A stretch of DNA of 35,673 nucleotides, taken from contig JAUQZD010000033.1 of NCBI GenBank assembly GCA_030587405.1, positions 1-35,673 of the forward strand, written 5' to 3'. Of the stretch, positions 16,416 through 25,796 are shown one piece after another; within the stretch, counting starts at the first letter, position 1, and the number at the start of each line of letters is the position of its first letter. Under the pieces are notes generated by a model. That model was not told the DNA's origin and made no database searches. It worked only from the letters and a program-made list of their open reading frames with translations. Both the position numbers and the translations under genes were made by a program. The DNA is from Candidatus Freyrarchaeum guaymasense. GTDB taxonomy: Archaea; Asgardarchaeota; Jordarchaeia; Jordarchaeales; Freyrarchaeaceae.

Positions 16416-17780
16416 CTACCCTCCCAGGTCCCTTAGGATCCTTTCAGCACATATCATTGCACTATTTGCCGCGCTGTTCATTCCGACGCCTCTACCTCTG
16501 AAATTGTCTCCTGCGAAGTATAACCCCTCAACGCCCGGGGCTTTAACGTCCGGCCTCTTCTCCCCCACCAAACCCGGCTTTCTTTCGAGCCCATCCACTC
16601 CGACAAACGTTCCGGGTACATTCCACTCAACCAGCTCCGCTATTCCGGGAAACATCTCCTCTATGTCAGCCCATATGTCCTCAAAGAGCTTGCTCTTCGT
16701 TTTCTCGTCCGTCACCTGCCAAGGCTTAGCTGGTGCACCCATCGACACCAGCATTTTACCCCTTGGCGCCACGGTCTCGTCATGGTTTGACGGGGCGAAG
16801 ATCTGGAACGGTAGGCCTGCACGGGGGAGCCTGAACACGCATTTAAACGATGGTTCCGCGTAGATTGGCTTTGAAAGCCCGGTGATGTAGCCTATGCTCC
16901 CCGTAACTTGATCCTTCACTTCCTCCATCCGCTTAACCCACTCAGGTTCAAGCTGGGAAAGGTTTTCATCCGTGAAGAGAATTTCGACTAAGCGGCTTAT
17001 CGGTATAGCGCACACGATGATTCTAGCTGTGTAAAAGTCTTCCTCCGTCTTCCCCCTCTCAAGCACTTTAACCCCTTTAGCTCTCTGATCTTCTAAGATG
17101 ATCTCGGTTGCCTTGTTTCTAAGCTTGATTACGCCGCCGTTCTCGGTTAAAGCATCAGCTAAGGGCTTAGAAAGGTTTATCGCGCCTCCGACTGGTATTC
17201 CTGCAGGCCTCTCAACGAAGTCTCCCATTCTAAGCATGTTCTCCCTGTGGATCCAAACGACCTCTCCAGCCGACTGCTCCGATGGATCCGGGATCGTAGT
17301 GTAACCCATCCCGATGATGCCAAACATCTCTATAACACTCTCAGACTCGGTGTACTGGAGGAGCCAGTCACGCAGCGACACGTCATCTATTTTCTCGATC
17401 TCTTCATCACTCATCCCCTTAATCATCTTACTTATCTTCTCGTAGTCCTCCACCTCAGACCGGGAAAGGCTGAAAGCGTCTTTGAAATCCCTCCAAGCCC
17501 CTTCCCTGTAAACTTGGACGCCGACGATCGGCTTAGCCCACTTGATTTCCTTCCCAACCTTCCTGACGAGCCAGCTCACCTCAGACTTTTCAGCTAGGTT
17601 AACACAATGGTGTCCTAGATCCATAAGCCAGCCTTCCATGTATGGAAGGGTCGTGGATCGCCCGCCAATCCTAGAATGCTCGTCGACGAGAAGGGTTCTC
17701 AGCCCGCTCAGCTGGAGCTGGGCGGCCACGCCCAAGCCGGCGATTCCGCCTCCGACAACAATCACGTCAAAATCAACCAT
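16416..17780 (-). CDS. Phytoene desaturase/CrtI-like FAD-dependent oxidoreductase
   Basis: A 454-residue flavoprotein of the amine-oxidase/CrtI group. FDVIVVGGGIAGLGVAAQL (4-22) is the FAD dinucleotide-binding fold and ends in the acidic VDE of the ribose contact. GGRSTTL (39-45) is the second conserved Gly-Arg motif. GLYFAGDNFRGRGVGMNSA near the C-terminus is the FAD-closing ATG/GD motif. Length and motifs fit archaeal CrtI-like proteins that desaturate, saturate or isomerise polyprenoid chains, but not which. A TATA-like GTATTTAAGT (17811-17820) lies upstream of the ATG. The gene at 18069 encodes a related protein in the same orientation 289 bases upstream, separated by its own promoter-like gap, so the two may be expressed separately. 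Confidence 0.85.
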   Translation of the reverse strand: MVDFDVIVVGGGIAGLGVAAQLQLSGLRTLLVDEHSRIGGRSTTLPYMEGWLMDLGHHCVNLAEKSEVSWLVRKVGKEIKWAKPIVGVQVYREGAWRDFKDAFSLSRSEVEDYEKISKMIKGMSDEEIEKIDDVSLRDWLLQYTESESVIEMFGIIGMGYTTIPDPSEQSAGEVVWIHRENMLRMGDFVERPAGIPVGGAINLSKPLADALTENGGVIKLRNKATEIILEDQRAKGVKVLERGKTEEDFYTARIIVCAIPISRLVEILFTDENLSQLEPEWVKRMEEVKDQVTGSIGYITGLSKPIYAEPSFKCVFRLPRAGLPFQIFAPSNHDETVAPRGKMLVSMGAPAKPWQVTDEKTKSKLFEDIWADIEEMFPGIAELVEWNVPGTFVGVDGLERKPGLVGEKRPDVKAPGVEGLYFAGDNFRGRGVGMNSAANSAMICAERILRDLGG

Positions 17781-17810
17781 ACTAAAACCCCCAGAAGTAG
17801 GGAGTATTGC

Positions 17811-17820
17811 ACTTAAATAC
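17811..17820 (-). promoter_or_regulatory. TATA-like box of the first flavoprotein gene
   Basis: Minus-strand GTATTTAAGT 31-40 bases upstream of ATG 17780, a spacing that predicts a very short leader. Confidence 0.4.
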
Positions 17821-18068
17821 TAATAAATCCTTCTAAAAGAGAAGACGATGTGGGAGTCACCTGCCGAGGAGGAATCCCTCTATCTTAAGGGCATTCTTCG
17901 AGGTGCAAGTTCCAGTGCTCCGCCTGCCACTGGAAGCCACCCTTACCCCATAACGAAGTCTGCAGATCCCAAAGACCCGCCTCTTTCAGGTTTCAATCCG
18001 CCTTAACCGTGGCTATGCAGCGGGGGAGAGACGCATACCACATAGCAAAAATTAGGGTGGACGTGTTG

Positions 18069-19451
18069 CTATGCTCGTATTCCTAGGTCGCTAAGTATCC
18101 TAGTGGCACATCTTAGCGCTGAATCTGCGGCCGCCTCCATCCCTATTCCACGTCCCCTGTACGTGTCCCCCGCAAAGTAGAGTCCCTTTACCTCTGGAGC
18201 CTTAACGTCTGGTTTAAATCGCCCCACCAGCCCTGGCTTCCTAGCAAGTCCGTCTATTCCGACATAGCTTGCCTGGAGGACCCACTCAAGCCTTTCCTCG
18301 AAGTCAGGGAACATCTGGCGTAGGTCATCCCATAAATCTTCCAGCTTAGCTCTCGCTTTCCTCTTATCTAGCGCGAGCTCCGGATCAGCGGGACAGCCAA
18401 GGGTTATAAGGGATTTCCCTCTCGGCGCGGCGTCCCGGTCAAAGTTTGAGACAGTATAGCATTGGAATGGAAGACGAGTTCGAGGGAGGCTTAGAGATGA
18501 GCGGAACTTTCTGTCACTCCACAACTCTCCATCCACTGCTAGGGTGTAACCTACCCCGGCCGTGGTTTCCCCGCGTATGCTCCTCACCCTCCTAGTAAAC
18601 CATGATGGAAGCTCGTCGAACGGGACGATATCCTCAAGGCTCCATAGAGGGACGGCGCAGACAACGATGGGCGCTTCAACGGTTTTCACTTCCCCCACGA
18701 GCATTCCCTCCAAAGCTTGTGGAACACCCTCCATCGTCTCCTGGATGGATACTCCTTTAACCTCCCCCTCCTTAACTATTACTTCTTCTACTGTAGCTCC
18801 AACGTGAACTACCCCTCCTTCCTCCCTCACCTTTTCAGCCATAGGCTTGACCAAGCTTATGCACCCCCCTCTTGGTATGGCCGCTGTGAGGAGTAAGCCT
18901 TTCTCCTCTAGGTTACGCTTCATCACCCATATCACCTCGCTAGCAGACGTCTCACTCCAGTCCGGAAGCGTCGTCGCCAGCATCCCTATATACCTGAAAA
19001 ACTCGTGGACATCCTCGTCCTCTGTCACGCTTTCAAGCCACTCGCGGAGTGAAACGTCGTCCATCCCGTCCACGTCTTCATAGCTCAACCTAGCTATCTC
19101 CTTCACAACCTTCCTGAACCCTACCTCGTGACCCGGCTGGAAGGAGCGGAACTCTGTTATGTCCCGCCACTGGTCGCCGGTCCAAACTTCAACTCCCTCC
19201 GTCCATCCAGCCAGCGGAACCTCCTTACCTACCCTCGACAGTATCCTTGCCAGGGACCCCCTGTCCCCGAGGGATAGGGCGTGAAGCCCCACGTCAAGCC
19301 TGTATCCTCTGAAGTCGACTGTGGTGGCTCGCCCACCAACATAGGGCATCTTCTCGAAAACGGCGACCCTTAACCCCTCAGATGATAGGAGAGATGCACA
19401 TCCAAGCCCTGCGATACCCCCACCGATAACAACCACGTCAAAATCAACCAT
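18069..19451 (-). CDS. Phytoene desaturase/CrtI-like FAD-dependent oxidoreductase (paralogue)
   Basis: A 460-residue flavoprotein with the same architecture as its neighbour at 16416. It has FDVVVIGGGIAGLGCASLL at the N-terminus, GGRATTVDFRGYRLDVGLH as the substrate-side FAD motif, and GLYFAGDTYRGRGIGMEAA at the C-terminus. Shared blocks such as VSLREWL, LPFQ, ARKPGLVG and PDVKAPEV show the two arose by duplication, though most positions now differ. Substrate selectivity probably differs. One reaction suggestion is successive steps on the same polyprenoid, for example saturation of geranylgeranyl chains or carotenoid synthesis; no other carotenoid or prenyl-transferase gene is in view. The start ATG 19451 is clear because the next residues open the Rossmann fold. 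Confidence 0.85.
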   Translation of the reverse strand: MVDFDVVVIGGGIAGLGCASLLSSEGLRVAVFEKMPYVGGRATTVDFRGYRLDVGLHALSLGDRGSLARILSRVGKEVPLAGWTEGVEVWTGDQWRDITEFRSFQPGHEVGFRKVVKEIARLSYEDVDGMDDVSLREWLESVTEDEDVHEFFRYIGMLATTLPDWSETSASEVIWVMKRNLEEKGLLLTAAIPRGGCISLVKPMAEKVREEGGVVHVGATVEEVIVKEGEVKGVSIQETMEGVPQALEGMLVGEVKTVEAPIVVCAVPLWSLEDIVPFDELPSWFTRRVRSIRGETTAGVGYTLAVDGELWSDRKFRSSLSLPRTRLPFQCYTVSNFDRDAAPRGKSLITLGCPADPELALDKRKARAKLEDLWDDLRQMFPDFEERLEWVLQASYVGIDGLARKPGLVGRFKPDVKAPEVKGLYFAGDTYRGRGIGMEAAADSALRCATRILSDLGIRA

Positions 19452-19662
19452 CTAACCCCTCCGCAGACGGGAAAAACATTGCATTCAATCCCAAAATAAA
19501 CATTCTATTTTAAGCCGGAAGCCTCCTTGACCTCGTGTCGAAAAAGCATAGAGCACCCTTTTTCCGGCGGATTCTCCTTCTGAAACCACTGTGAATGTGG
19601 AAAAGGAGGTTGGAAGGTGCATAGAGCATATTAAGCGAGTGGAGAAGCTTGCTTAACTGGTT

Positions 19663-20730
19663 TTAGTTAAACTTTGGGTCTAAGACTATTTTTACGGCTT
19701 CCTTCGAGTTTAGCAGCTTTACAGCCTCTTCGATCTCGCTCATTTTAAACTCGTGTGTGATCAAGGATTTTATCTTGCCTCTGAAGGATGGTACGTTTAG
19801 TAATCCTTTAACTTGGTGCCACGTCTGGAACATTCTGCGCCCATAAATGCCATGTACTGTTATGCCCTTCAGCGTGATGCCCGTGTTGATCTCAAGCGAC
19901 ACCATCTTAGTGTATATTCCTAGGATTGAGACCCTACCGCCTGGAGTGACAGCGCCTAACCCTGTTTTGAGGGATTCCTCGGCGCCTGACATTTCTAGCA
20001 CAACGTCCACACCCCTGCCGCCGGTCTCCTCCATCACGATTCTTCCCACGTCCTCCTTTGACGGGTTTATCACGACGTCAGCCCCCATTCTCTCAGCGAA
20101 CTTCAACCGATACTCTGAAACCTCGGCTGCGAAAACCCTCTCGGCGCCGACGGTCTTCAGGACGGCTATGCTCATCAGCCCTATCGGCCCGCATCCCATG
20201 ACCAGCACGGTTTTACCCGCTACAGGCTCTACGTGGTCCCTTGGATATATGGCGTGGACCGCGCACCCCAGGGGCTCCTGTAAGGCTGCTATACGTGGAT
20301 CTAAGCTCTTATCATTCTTCCACGCGTTTAGCTCGGGCACTACAACGTACTCGGCGAAGGCTCCGTCCACGTCAACACCCAGAATTTTAAGGTTTCTGCA
20401 TATGTGCATCCTCCCCGTTCTACACTGATAACATTCCCCATCCGCTATGTGGGTTTCCCCCGAAACAGAGTCGCCTACATCCACCTTTGTAACGTTCTCT
20501 CCCTTATCCACCACCACGCCGGAAAACTCGTGTCCAAATATGAGAGGGATCCTCCTAATTCTGAAGCTTGCCACCACGTCCCAGTTGAAGATGTGTAGGT
20601 CTGTGCCGCATATCGCCGCCCTCTCAACCTTAACTAGCACGTCGCCGCTTCCAATCCTTGGAACGTCCACCCTCCTAATCGCCGCTCCAGGAGCAGGCTT
20701 ATCCTTCAAGACAGCGTACATCTCAGTCAT
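19663..20730 (-). CDS. tdh: Zinc-dependent medium-chain dehydrogenase, threonine 3-dehydrogenase-like
   Basis: 355 residues from ATG 20730, chosen because GGTGA lies just before it; a GTG two codons upstream is possible. CGTDLHIFNWD (catalytic zinc Cys and the threonine-dehydrogenase DLHI-WD signature), GHEFSG with the ligand His, VLVMGCGPIGL (NAD-binding) and IYGRRMFQTWHQVKGLL are strongly threonine-dehydrogenase-like. The reaction would be L-threonine to 2-amino-3-oxobutyrate with NAD. In the structural-zinc lobe the usual VCGKCYxC is ADGECYQC with a later HIC, so Asp stands in for the first Cys while the other three ligands remain. Related MDR enzymes on sugars or polyols remain possible. 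A TATA-like AATTAAAA lies about 30 bases upstream. Confidence 0.75.
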   Translation of the reverse strand: MTEMYAVLKDKPAPGAAIRRVDVPRIGSGDVLVKVERAAICGTDLHIFNWDVVASFRIRRIPLIFGHEFSGVVVDKGENVTKVDVGDSVSGETHIADGECYQCRTGRMHICRNLKILGVDVDGAFAEYVVVPELNAWKNDKSLDPRIAALQEPLGCAVHAIYPRDHVEPVAGKTVLVMGCGPIGLMSIAVLKTVGAERVFAAEVSEYRLKFAERMGADVVINPSKEDVGRIVMEETGGRGVDVVLEMSGAEESLKTGLGAVTPGGRVSILGIYTKMVSLEINTGITLKGITVHGIYGRRMFQTWHQVKGLLNVPSFRGKIKSLITHEFKMSEIEEAVKLLNSKEAVKIVLDPKFN

Positions 20731-20915
20731 AGTCACCAGTTAAACACCATGGAACATTTTAATTTTTCGCTACCTCTGGTAAGGGATCCGGAAGCTTCCG
20801 GTGGGTCAGCGCCCAGCCGCCTTCACCATTAACGGCTTAAGTGCAAGCACCTTCCTTCGAAAGAGTTATTACGGGTTAAAGCGTAGGTTTGCCGGGTACG
20901 TTCGGAGGGATAAGT

Positions 20916-22091
20916 ATGTGGGACGTGGTTATTGCTGGATACCTCAGGTCTCCTATATCTAGGTCCCGACCTAGGCAGCCTGAAAGAGACGTTTTCAACA
21001 GTGTCCGTGCGGACACGTTAATGGCCATAGTCATAAGGGAGCTCGTCGAGCGTTTAGGGATAGACAAAAAGGACATAGACCACTGCATTCTGGGATGCGC
21101 CAACCAGTCAGGTGAGCAGTTCAACTATGGCGGCAGGCTCATAAGCCTCCAAGCAGGGTTGGAGATTGAGACCCCAGCCCTAGGCGTCGAAAAGCAGTGT
21201 GGCTCGGCCATGACAGCCATAGGAATAGGTGGAATGGAGATCGTGACGGGCGTGTCGGAGGTCGTGGTTGCGGGAGGATACGAGCACATGACCCATGTCC
21301 CCATGGGCGCAAACATCTCGCCTAACCTAGAATATGTGCAGCAGGAGAAAAGGTTTGACTGGACGATAGCGTTCAACATGGGGTTAACCGCCGAGAAGCT
21401 GGCTGAGGAGTCGGGGATAAGCAAGCAGGAAATGGACGAGTGGTCGCTTAGAAGCCACATGTTGGCCGCCAAAGCCTATGATGAAGGATACTTCAAGGAC
21501 GAGTTAGTCCCGATTGAGGTCACACTCGCCGACGGGACGAAGACCGTGATAGATAGGGATCAAAGCGTCAGGCCGGACACCACGCTGGAGAAGATAGCTA
21601 ACCTACCCCCAGCATTCAAGCCCGACGGCGTCATAACCGCTGGTAACTCCTCCCCGTTAAACGCCGGGGCTGGAGCAGTGATCCTAATGAGCGAGAAGAA
21701 GGCGAAGGAGTACGGGATAGAGCCATTAGCGTACCTGAGGTATGCCGCGTGGGCAGCTGTGGACCCAAGCGTCATGGGTAAGGGCCCCGTCCCTGCTTCA
21801 AGGAGACTGCTGGAGAAAACAGGGTTGAAGGTGAGCGACATAGACTTCTGGGAGGTAAACGAGGCATTCGCGGTGGTAACCCTCTACGCTATAAGGGAGC
21901 TCGGATTAAACCCTGACGTGGTGAACGTTAAGGGAGGAGCAATAGCCATAGGCCACCCTCTCGGGATGACGGGAGCAAGGCTGACCGGAACCCTAGCAAG
22001 GATACTTGAACTCATGGATGGCAGGTACGGTGTGGCTACGATGTGCTGCGGTGGAGGGCAGGGGACAGCAGTCCTGATAGAGAGGCCGTAA
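20916..22091 (+). CDS. Thiolase (acetyl-CoA C-acyltransferase)
   Basis: 391 residues from ATG 20916, six bases after GGAGGG (20904-20909), in preference to a TTG at 20889. All catalytic elements are intact: the nucleophile C95 in [20 protein letters not shown] near 310, the GHPLGMTG histidine, and the CCGGGQG cysteine near the C-terminus. It therefore performs true Claisen condensation or thiolysis of 3-oxoacyl-CoA, probably acetoacetyl-CoA or a longer substrate. It is the first gene of a plus-strand run continuing with the Cys-less thiolase, DUF35 and methylmalonyl-CoA mutase, which suggests beta-oxidation-like degradation or amino-acid side-chain breakdown. The gap to the next gene is about 55-70 bases with a TATA-like TTTTTTAAG, so the second gene may also have its own promoter. 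Confidence 0.95.
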   Translation: MWDVVIAGYLRSPISRSRPRQPERDVFNSVRADTLMAIVIRELVERLGIDKKDIDHCILGCANQSGEQFNYGGRLISLQAGLEIETPALGVEKQCGSAMTAIGIGGMEIVTGVSEVVVAGGYEHMTHVPMGANISPNLEYVQQEKRFDWTIAFNMGLTAEKLAEESGISKQEMDEWSLRSHMLAAKAYDEGYFKDELVPIEVTLADGTKTVIDRDQSVRPDTTLEKIANLPPAFKPDGVITAGNSSPLNAGAGAVILMSEKKAKEYGIEPLAYLRYAAWAAVDPSVMGKGPVPASRRLLEKTGLKVSDIDFWEVNEAFAVVTLYAIRELGLNPDVVNVKGGAIAIGHPLGMTGARLTGTLARILELMDGRYGVATMCCGGGQGTAVLIERP

Positions 22092-22146
22092 ACGAGCCCT
22101 CCTCCATACCACGTACACATCTTTTTTAAGCGGTGCTCCTTCTACT

Positions 22147-23319
22147 ATGAATGGTGGTGTGATGCGCGAAGTAGCTGTGGTTGGCTGTGGGATGACACGC
22201 TTCGGAAGGAGTGAAAGGTCGCTGGTCGACCTCCTTGTTGAAGCATCCCTCAAGGCCATCTCGGACGCAGGCGCCTGTGAAAGGGATTTTGACGCTGTCT
22301 ACGTCGGGAACATGTGCTCCGGAGAGTTCAACATGGTCACCGGCGTCGCCGCAGCCTTAGCAGACAGGGTTGGGCTTATACCATCGGCTGCGGACAGGGT
22401 TGAAAACGGGCCTGCGAGCGGCGGATCCGCGGTCAAGGCGGGGTTCCTAGCGGTCGCCTCGGGACTCTACGACATGGTGCTCGTGGCTGGAGGGGAAAAG
22501 ATGACCTCAACCCCGACCGGGAGGGTTGCTGACGTAATAGCGACGCTGACACACCCTGAAAGGGAGTACAAGTACGGTGCAACCCTGCCGTCCTTTGGAG
22601 GGCTCCTAATGCGGATGTACATGGAAAAGTATGGGGTTAAGCGTGAGTCCATATCGCTCGTCGCCGTTAAAAACCACAAGAACGGGGCCTTAAACCCGTA
22701 CGCCCACTTCCAGAAGGAGGTGACGCTCGAAGAGGTGCTCCGTTCGCCTGTGATAGCGGATCCCTTACGCCTCTATGACACATGCCCTATCAGCGACGGG
22801 GCAGCTGCCATCGTCCTGTGCCCGGCTGATGCAGCTAAAGAGTTCACCGACACGCCTGTCCTAGTTAAGGGGGTTGGGCAGGCTACGGACGTGCAATCTG
22901 TGGCTGAGAGAGAGGACCCAACGGTGCTGAACGCTTTAAGAGTTGCAGCTGAGAAGGCTTACGCCATGGCCGGGGTCACCCCGAGGGATGTGGACGTGGC
23001 GGAGCTCCACGATGCCTTCACCATCCTGGAGATAGTCGAGTCGGAGGATGCGGGGCTCTTCGAGAAGGGGGAGGGTGCTAAAGCCGTTGAGGAAGGTGAA
23101 ACGTGGATTGGAGGCAGAATACCGGTAAACCCTAGCGGGGGGTTGAAGGCTAGGGGTCACCCTCTCGGCGCCACGGGCGTAGCTCAAATAGTCGAGTTAA
23201 CTTGGCAGCTTAGAGGGGAGGCTGGGAGGAGGCAGATTGACGGGGCTGAGACGGGGCTCGCCGTCAATTTTGGAGGGTTCGGCAACAGCATAGTAGTCCA
23301 CGTCCTTCAAAGGAGGTGA
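22147..23319 (+). CDS. SCP2-type thiolase-like protein lacking the catalytic Cys
   Basis: A 390-residue thiolase-superfamily protein. REVAVVGCGMTRFGRSERSL is the usual N-terminus of SCP2/archaeal acetyl-CoA acetyltransferase-like proteins. ELHDAF (catalytic HDAF) and GHPLGATG are present. The nucleophile block reads VENGPASGGSAV, so Pro replaces the Cys seen in VENxCASG enzymes, and the second Cys region is NFGGFGNS with none. Thiolysis or Claisen chemistry is therefore unlikely. Partnering with the overlapping DUF35 gene (GTGA overlap or next-codon start) suggests an aldolase/retro-aldolase complex like Ltp2-DUF35. The start is ATG 22147, close to the position expected for leaderless initiation, or ATG 22162, which follows GGTGGTGTG. 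Confidence 0.85.
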   Translation: MNGGVMREVAVVGCGMTRFGRSERSLVDLLVEASLKAISDAGACERDFDAVYVGNMCSGEFNMVTGVAAALADRVGLIPSAADRVENGPASGGSAVKAGFLAVASGLYDMVLVAGGEKMTSTPTGRVADVIATLTHPEREYKYGATLPSFGGLLMRMYMEKYGVKRESISLVAVKNHKNGALNPYAHFQKEVTLEEVLRSPVIADPLRLYDTCPISDGAAAIVLCPADAAKEFTDTPVLVKGVGQATDVQSVAEREDPTVLNALRVAAEKAYAMAGVTPRDVDVAELHDAFTILEIVESEDAGLFEKGEGAKAVEEGETWIGGRIPVNPSGGLKARGHPLGATGVAQIVELTWQLRGEAGRRQIDGAETGLAVNFGGFGNSIVVHVLQRR

Positions 23320-23324
23320 CTGGG

Positions 23325-23684
23325 GTGGACGTTTTAAAGGAGCTAACCTACTTTAAGTGTAGGAGGTGTGGGATGGTTCAGCTTCCAAGGGCAAGGTGCA
23401 TCCGGTGTAAGGGCAAAGACTTTGACGAGTATTATCCGGACGTTGAGAGCGGAAGGCTGATTTCGTTCACCATCCTACGTGCCCTCCCGGGAAGGCTTAG
23501 GGGAAGGGGGGAATGCGCCTTCGGCATAGTCGAGTTCGGCGGCGGTGTGAGGGGGTTCGGTCAGCTTCGGGGGGAAAACTTAAGGGTTGGCATGAGGGTT
23601 AAGCCTGTAATAGACGTAGTGGCGGATGATGATGGCAAGCCGGTTTACGGGGTCGTGTTCGTTCCAAGGGAGGATCCTGCATGA
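23325..23684 (+). CDS. DUF35 OB-fold, zinc-ribbon protein
   Basis: About 119 residues from GTG 23325, which follows the strong AGGAGGTGA (23311-23319) by five bases; an overlapping GTG at 23316 is less likely. The zinc ribbon is FKCRRCG...ARCIRC with C12, C15, C25 and C28. The OB fold follows at [15 protein letters not shown]. The N-terminal helical hairpin of larger members is missing, unlike the DUF35 at 947. It directly follows the Cys-less thiolase and its stop overlaps the methylmalonyl-CoA mutase start by four bases (ATGA), so the three are translationally coupled. It likely delivers or channels an acyl-CoA for its thiolase partner. GVVFVP near the C-terminus closes the barrel. Confidence 0.88.
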   Translation: MDVLKELTYFKCRRCGMVQLPRARCIRCKGKDFDEYYPDVESGRLISFTILRALPGRLRGRGECAFGIVEFGGGVRGFGQLRGENLRVGMRVKPVIDVVADDDGKPVYGVVFVPREDPA

Positions 23685-25348
23685 GATGGAGGGGAATTGA
23701 GGAGAAGGTGAAGGAGTGGGAGTTGAAAGTTCGCGACGCCATAGCCAAGCATCCGGAGAGGAAAGAGAGGTTTGAAACCCCATCAGGGTTGGAGGTGAAG
23801 AGGCTTTACACTCCCCTCGACTTCCACGAGGAAGACTATTTGGAGAAGCTCGGGTTCCCGGGAGAGTACCCCTTCACCCGGGGAGTCTACACGACGATGT
23901 ATAGGGGCCGCCTTTGGACCATGCGTCAGTATGCGGGCTTCGGGACGGCTGAGGAGACGAACAGGAGGTTTAAGTACCTTCTCTCCCAAGGCCAGACGGG
24001 GCTTAGCGTGGCGTTCGACCTTCCAACCCAGTTGGGGTACGACTCTGACCACCCCCTAGCGGCGGGTGAGGTTGGAAGGGTTGGGGTGGTCATAGACTCG
24101 CTGAGGGATATGGAGGTTCTCTTCGACGGCATACCCCTTGACAAGGTGAGCACCTCGATGACGATCAACGCTCCCACGCCGGTTATACTGGCAATGTACG
24201 TCGCCCTCGCGGAGAGGAGAGGCGTAAAGCTCTCCGAGCTGCGGGGAACCGTTCAGAACGACATATTGAAGGAGTACATTGCCCGTGGAATGTACATTTT
24301 TCCTCCTAAGCCATCCATGAAGCTGACCGTGGACGTCATAGAGTACTGCGCCAAGAACATGCCGCTTTGGAACCCGATCTCGATCTCAGGCTATCACATA
24401 AGGGAGGCGGGGGCTGACGCCGTACAGGAAGTCGCCTTCACCCTAGCCAACGGGATAGCCTATGTTGAAGCAGTGCTGGAGAGGGGGCTGGACTTGGACA
24501 GGTTCGCCGGCAGGCTATCATTTTTCTTCAGCGTCCACAACAACTTTTTCGAGGAAGTGGCTAAGTTCAGGGCTGCAAGGAGGCTTTGGGCTAAGATAAT
24601 GAGGGAGAGGTTTGGTGCGAAGACTGAGAGGGCTATGATGCTCAGGTTTCACGTTCAGACGGCGGGCTCAACCCTGACAGCCCAGCAGCCTCTCAACAAC
24701 ATAGTTAGGGTTGCGATTCAAGCTTTGGCAGCAGTTCTCGGGGGGGCTCAGTCCATCCATACGAACTCTTACGATGAGGCCCTAGCGTTGCCAAGCGAGG
24801 AAGCAGTTAAGGTTGCCCTCAGAACCCAGCAGATAATAGCTTACGAAACAGGGGTTCCTGACACCATAGACCCCCTCGGAGGATCATACTACGTTGAGGC
24901 TTTAACGGACAGGATAGAGGAGGAGGCGGAAAAATACATTGAGAAGATCGACGAGATGGGGGGCATGGTTGAAGCTATAGAAAAAGGGTACATTCAAAGG
25001 GAGATATCCAAGAAAGCGTACAGCTTCCAGAAGGCCGTCGAAAGGGGGGAAGTAGTTATAGTTGGAGTCAACATGTTCAGGGAGGAGGGGGAGGTTAAGG
25101 TTCCAGTACACAGGGTTGACCCTTCAGTAGAGGAGAAAGCGGTGAAAAACCTAGAGAAGCTGCGGAGAGAGAGGGACAACAGGAGAGTGAGGGATGCGCT
25201 GGAAAGGCTGAGGAGGAAGGCGGGTGAGGGAGAGGAGAACCTTATGCCAGCGATCATAGAAGCTGTTAAAGCGTACGCGACGGTCGGAGAAGTGTGCAGC
25301 GTCCTAAGGGAGGTTTATGGGGAATACGTTCCCAAAACAGAGTTTTAA
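23681..25348 (+). CDS. mcmA: Methylmalonyl-CoA mutase large subunit, catalytic domain
   Basis: 555 residues covering only the TIM-barrel catalytic half, as in archaeal split mutases. [20 protein letters not shown] (67-86), R201 in [21 protein letters not shown] with H238, and [18 protein letters not shown] are the substrate and active-site signatures. The TMY/R201 pattern is that of methylmalonyl-CoA mutase rather than isobutyryl-CoA mutase. It interconverts methylmalonyl-CoA and succinyl-CoA with adenosylcobalamin. The separate B12-binding subunit, epimerase and MeaB-type chaperone are not downstream and must be elsewhere. The ATG overlaps the DUF35 stop (ATGA). A T-rich tract 100-130 bases downstream may end the transcript. 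Presence here suggests propionyl-CoA, valine or odd-chain acid metabolism. Confidence 0.95.
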   Translation: MRWRGIEEKVKEWELKVRDAIAKHPERKERFETPSGLEVKRLYTPLDFHEEDYLEKLGFPGEYPFTRGVYTTMYRGRLWTMRQYAGFGTAEETNRRFKYLLSQGQTGLSVAFDLPTQLGYDSDHPLAAGEVGRVGVVIDSLRDMEVLFDGIPLDKVSTSMTINAPTPVILAMYVALAERRGVKLSELRGTVQNDILKEYIARGMYIFPPKPSMKLTVDVIEYCAKNMPLWNPISISGYHIREAGADAVQEVAFTLANGIAYVEAVLERGLDLDRFAGRLSFFFSVHNNFFEEVAKFRAARRLWAKIMRERFGAKTERAMMLRFHVQTAGSTLTAQQPLNNIVRVAIQALAAVLGGAQSIHTNSYDEALALPSEEAVKVALRTQQIIAYETGVPDTIDPLGGSYYVEALTDRIEEEAEKYIEKIDEMGGMVEAIEKGYIQREISKKAYSFQKAVERGEVVIVGVNMFREEGEVKVPVHRVDPSVEEKAVKNLEKLRRERDNRRVRDALERLRRKAGEGEENLMPAIIEAVKAYATVGEVCSVLREVYGEYVPKTEF

Positions 25349-25443
25349 AGGGGAGCGGGGAGCCACGCGGGCAACTAGACCATCCAAAGCAGGTTAAAGG
25401 TAGCCGACGTTAAGCCGCTTACCGCCTCAATGCTCAGTATTTG

Positions 25444-25485
25444 AAAGTTAATTTTCTTAAAGTTAATTTTCTTTCTTCTTTTTTC
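25444..25485 (+). terminator. Tandem 15-bp repeat and T-rich tract after the mutase gene
   Basis: The sequence AAAGTTAATTTTCTT occurs twice head to tail (25444-25458 and 25459-25473), followed by a pyrimidine run CTTTCTTCTTTTTT. Archaeal transcription commonly ends at T-runs, so this is a reasonable terminator for the 20916-25348 operon. Confidence 0.4.
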
Positions 25486-25796
25486 CTGGCTTCTGCCGGG
25501 TTGCCAAAGATTTTCAGAATTTTGTTAGGGGGTTTAAGCGGGGGAAGCGGTTGCACGCAGCAGGTGGAAAAATAACAGGGTTGAGGGCGTGGGCGGCTTC
25601 TTTTCGATGTAATTTCCGTGTGATTTTACTTGGTTTTTGGAGATGTTACGTGTCAAGTTCTATTGATAAGTCGATAGATAAGCCATAAAAACATATATAA
25701 TATATAAAAAAAGTATATAGAAAAATCATTCATTGAAAATTAAAAAAATTATTCATTAATGTGTCGGCTGAAAACCGATGGAGAGGCCTACTGTAG
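25486..25796. other. Intergenic, AT-rich 25660-25760, no gene seen
   Basis: After the T-rich tract the only feature is an unusually AT-rich block (ATATATAATATATAAAAAAAG and similar, 25660-25760) directly before the truncated oxidase. It could hold a promoter or mark a foreign junction. I see no RNA gene. Confidence 0.35.

Noticed and set aside
18562..19083. Open frames on the plus strand opposite the second flavoprotein gene
   Set aside because: They lie inside a well-supported flavoprotein gene and have no family-like motifs; shadows of biased codon use.
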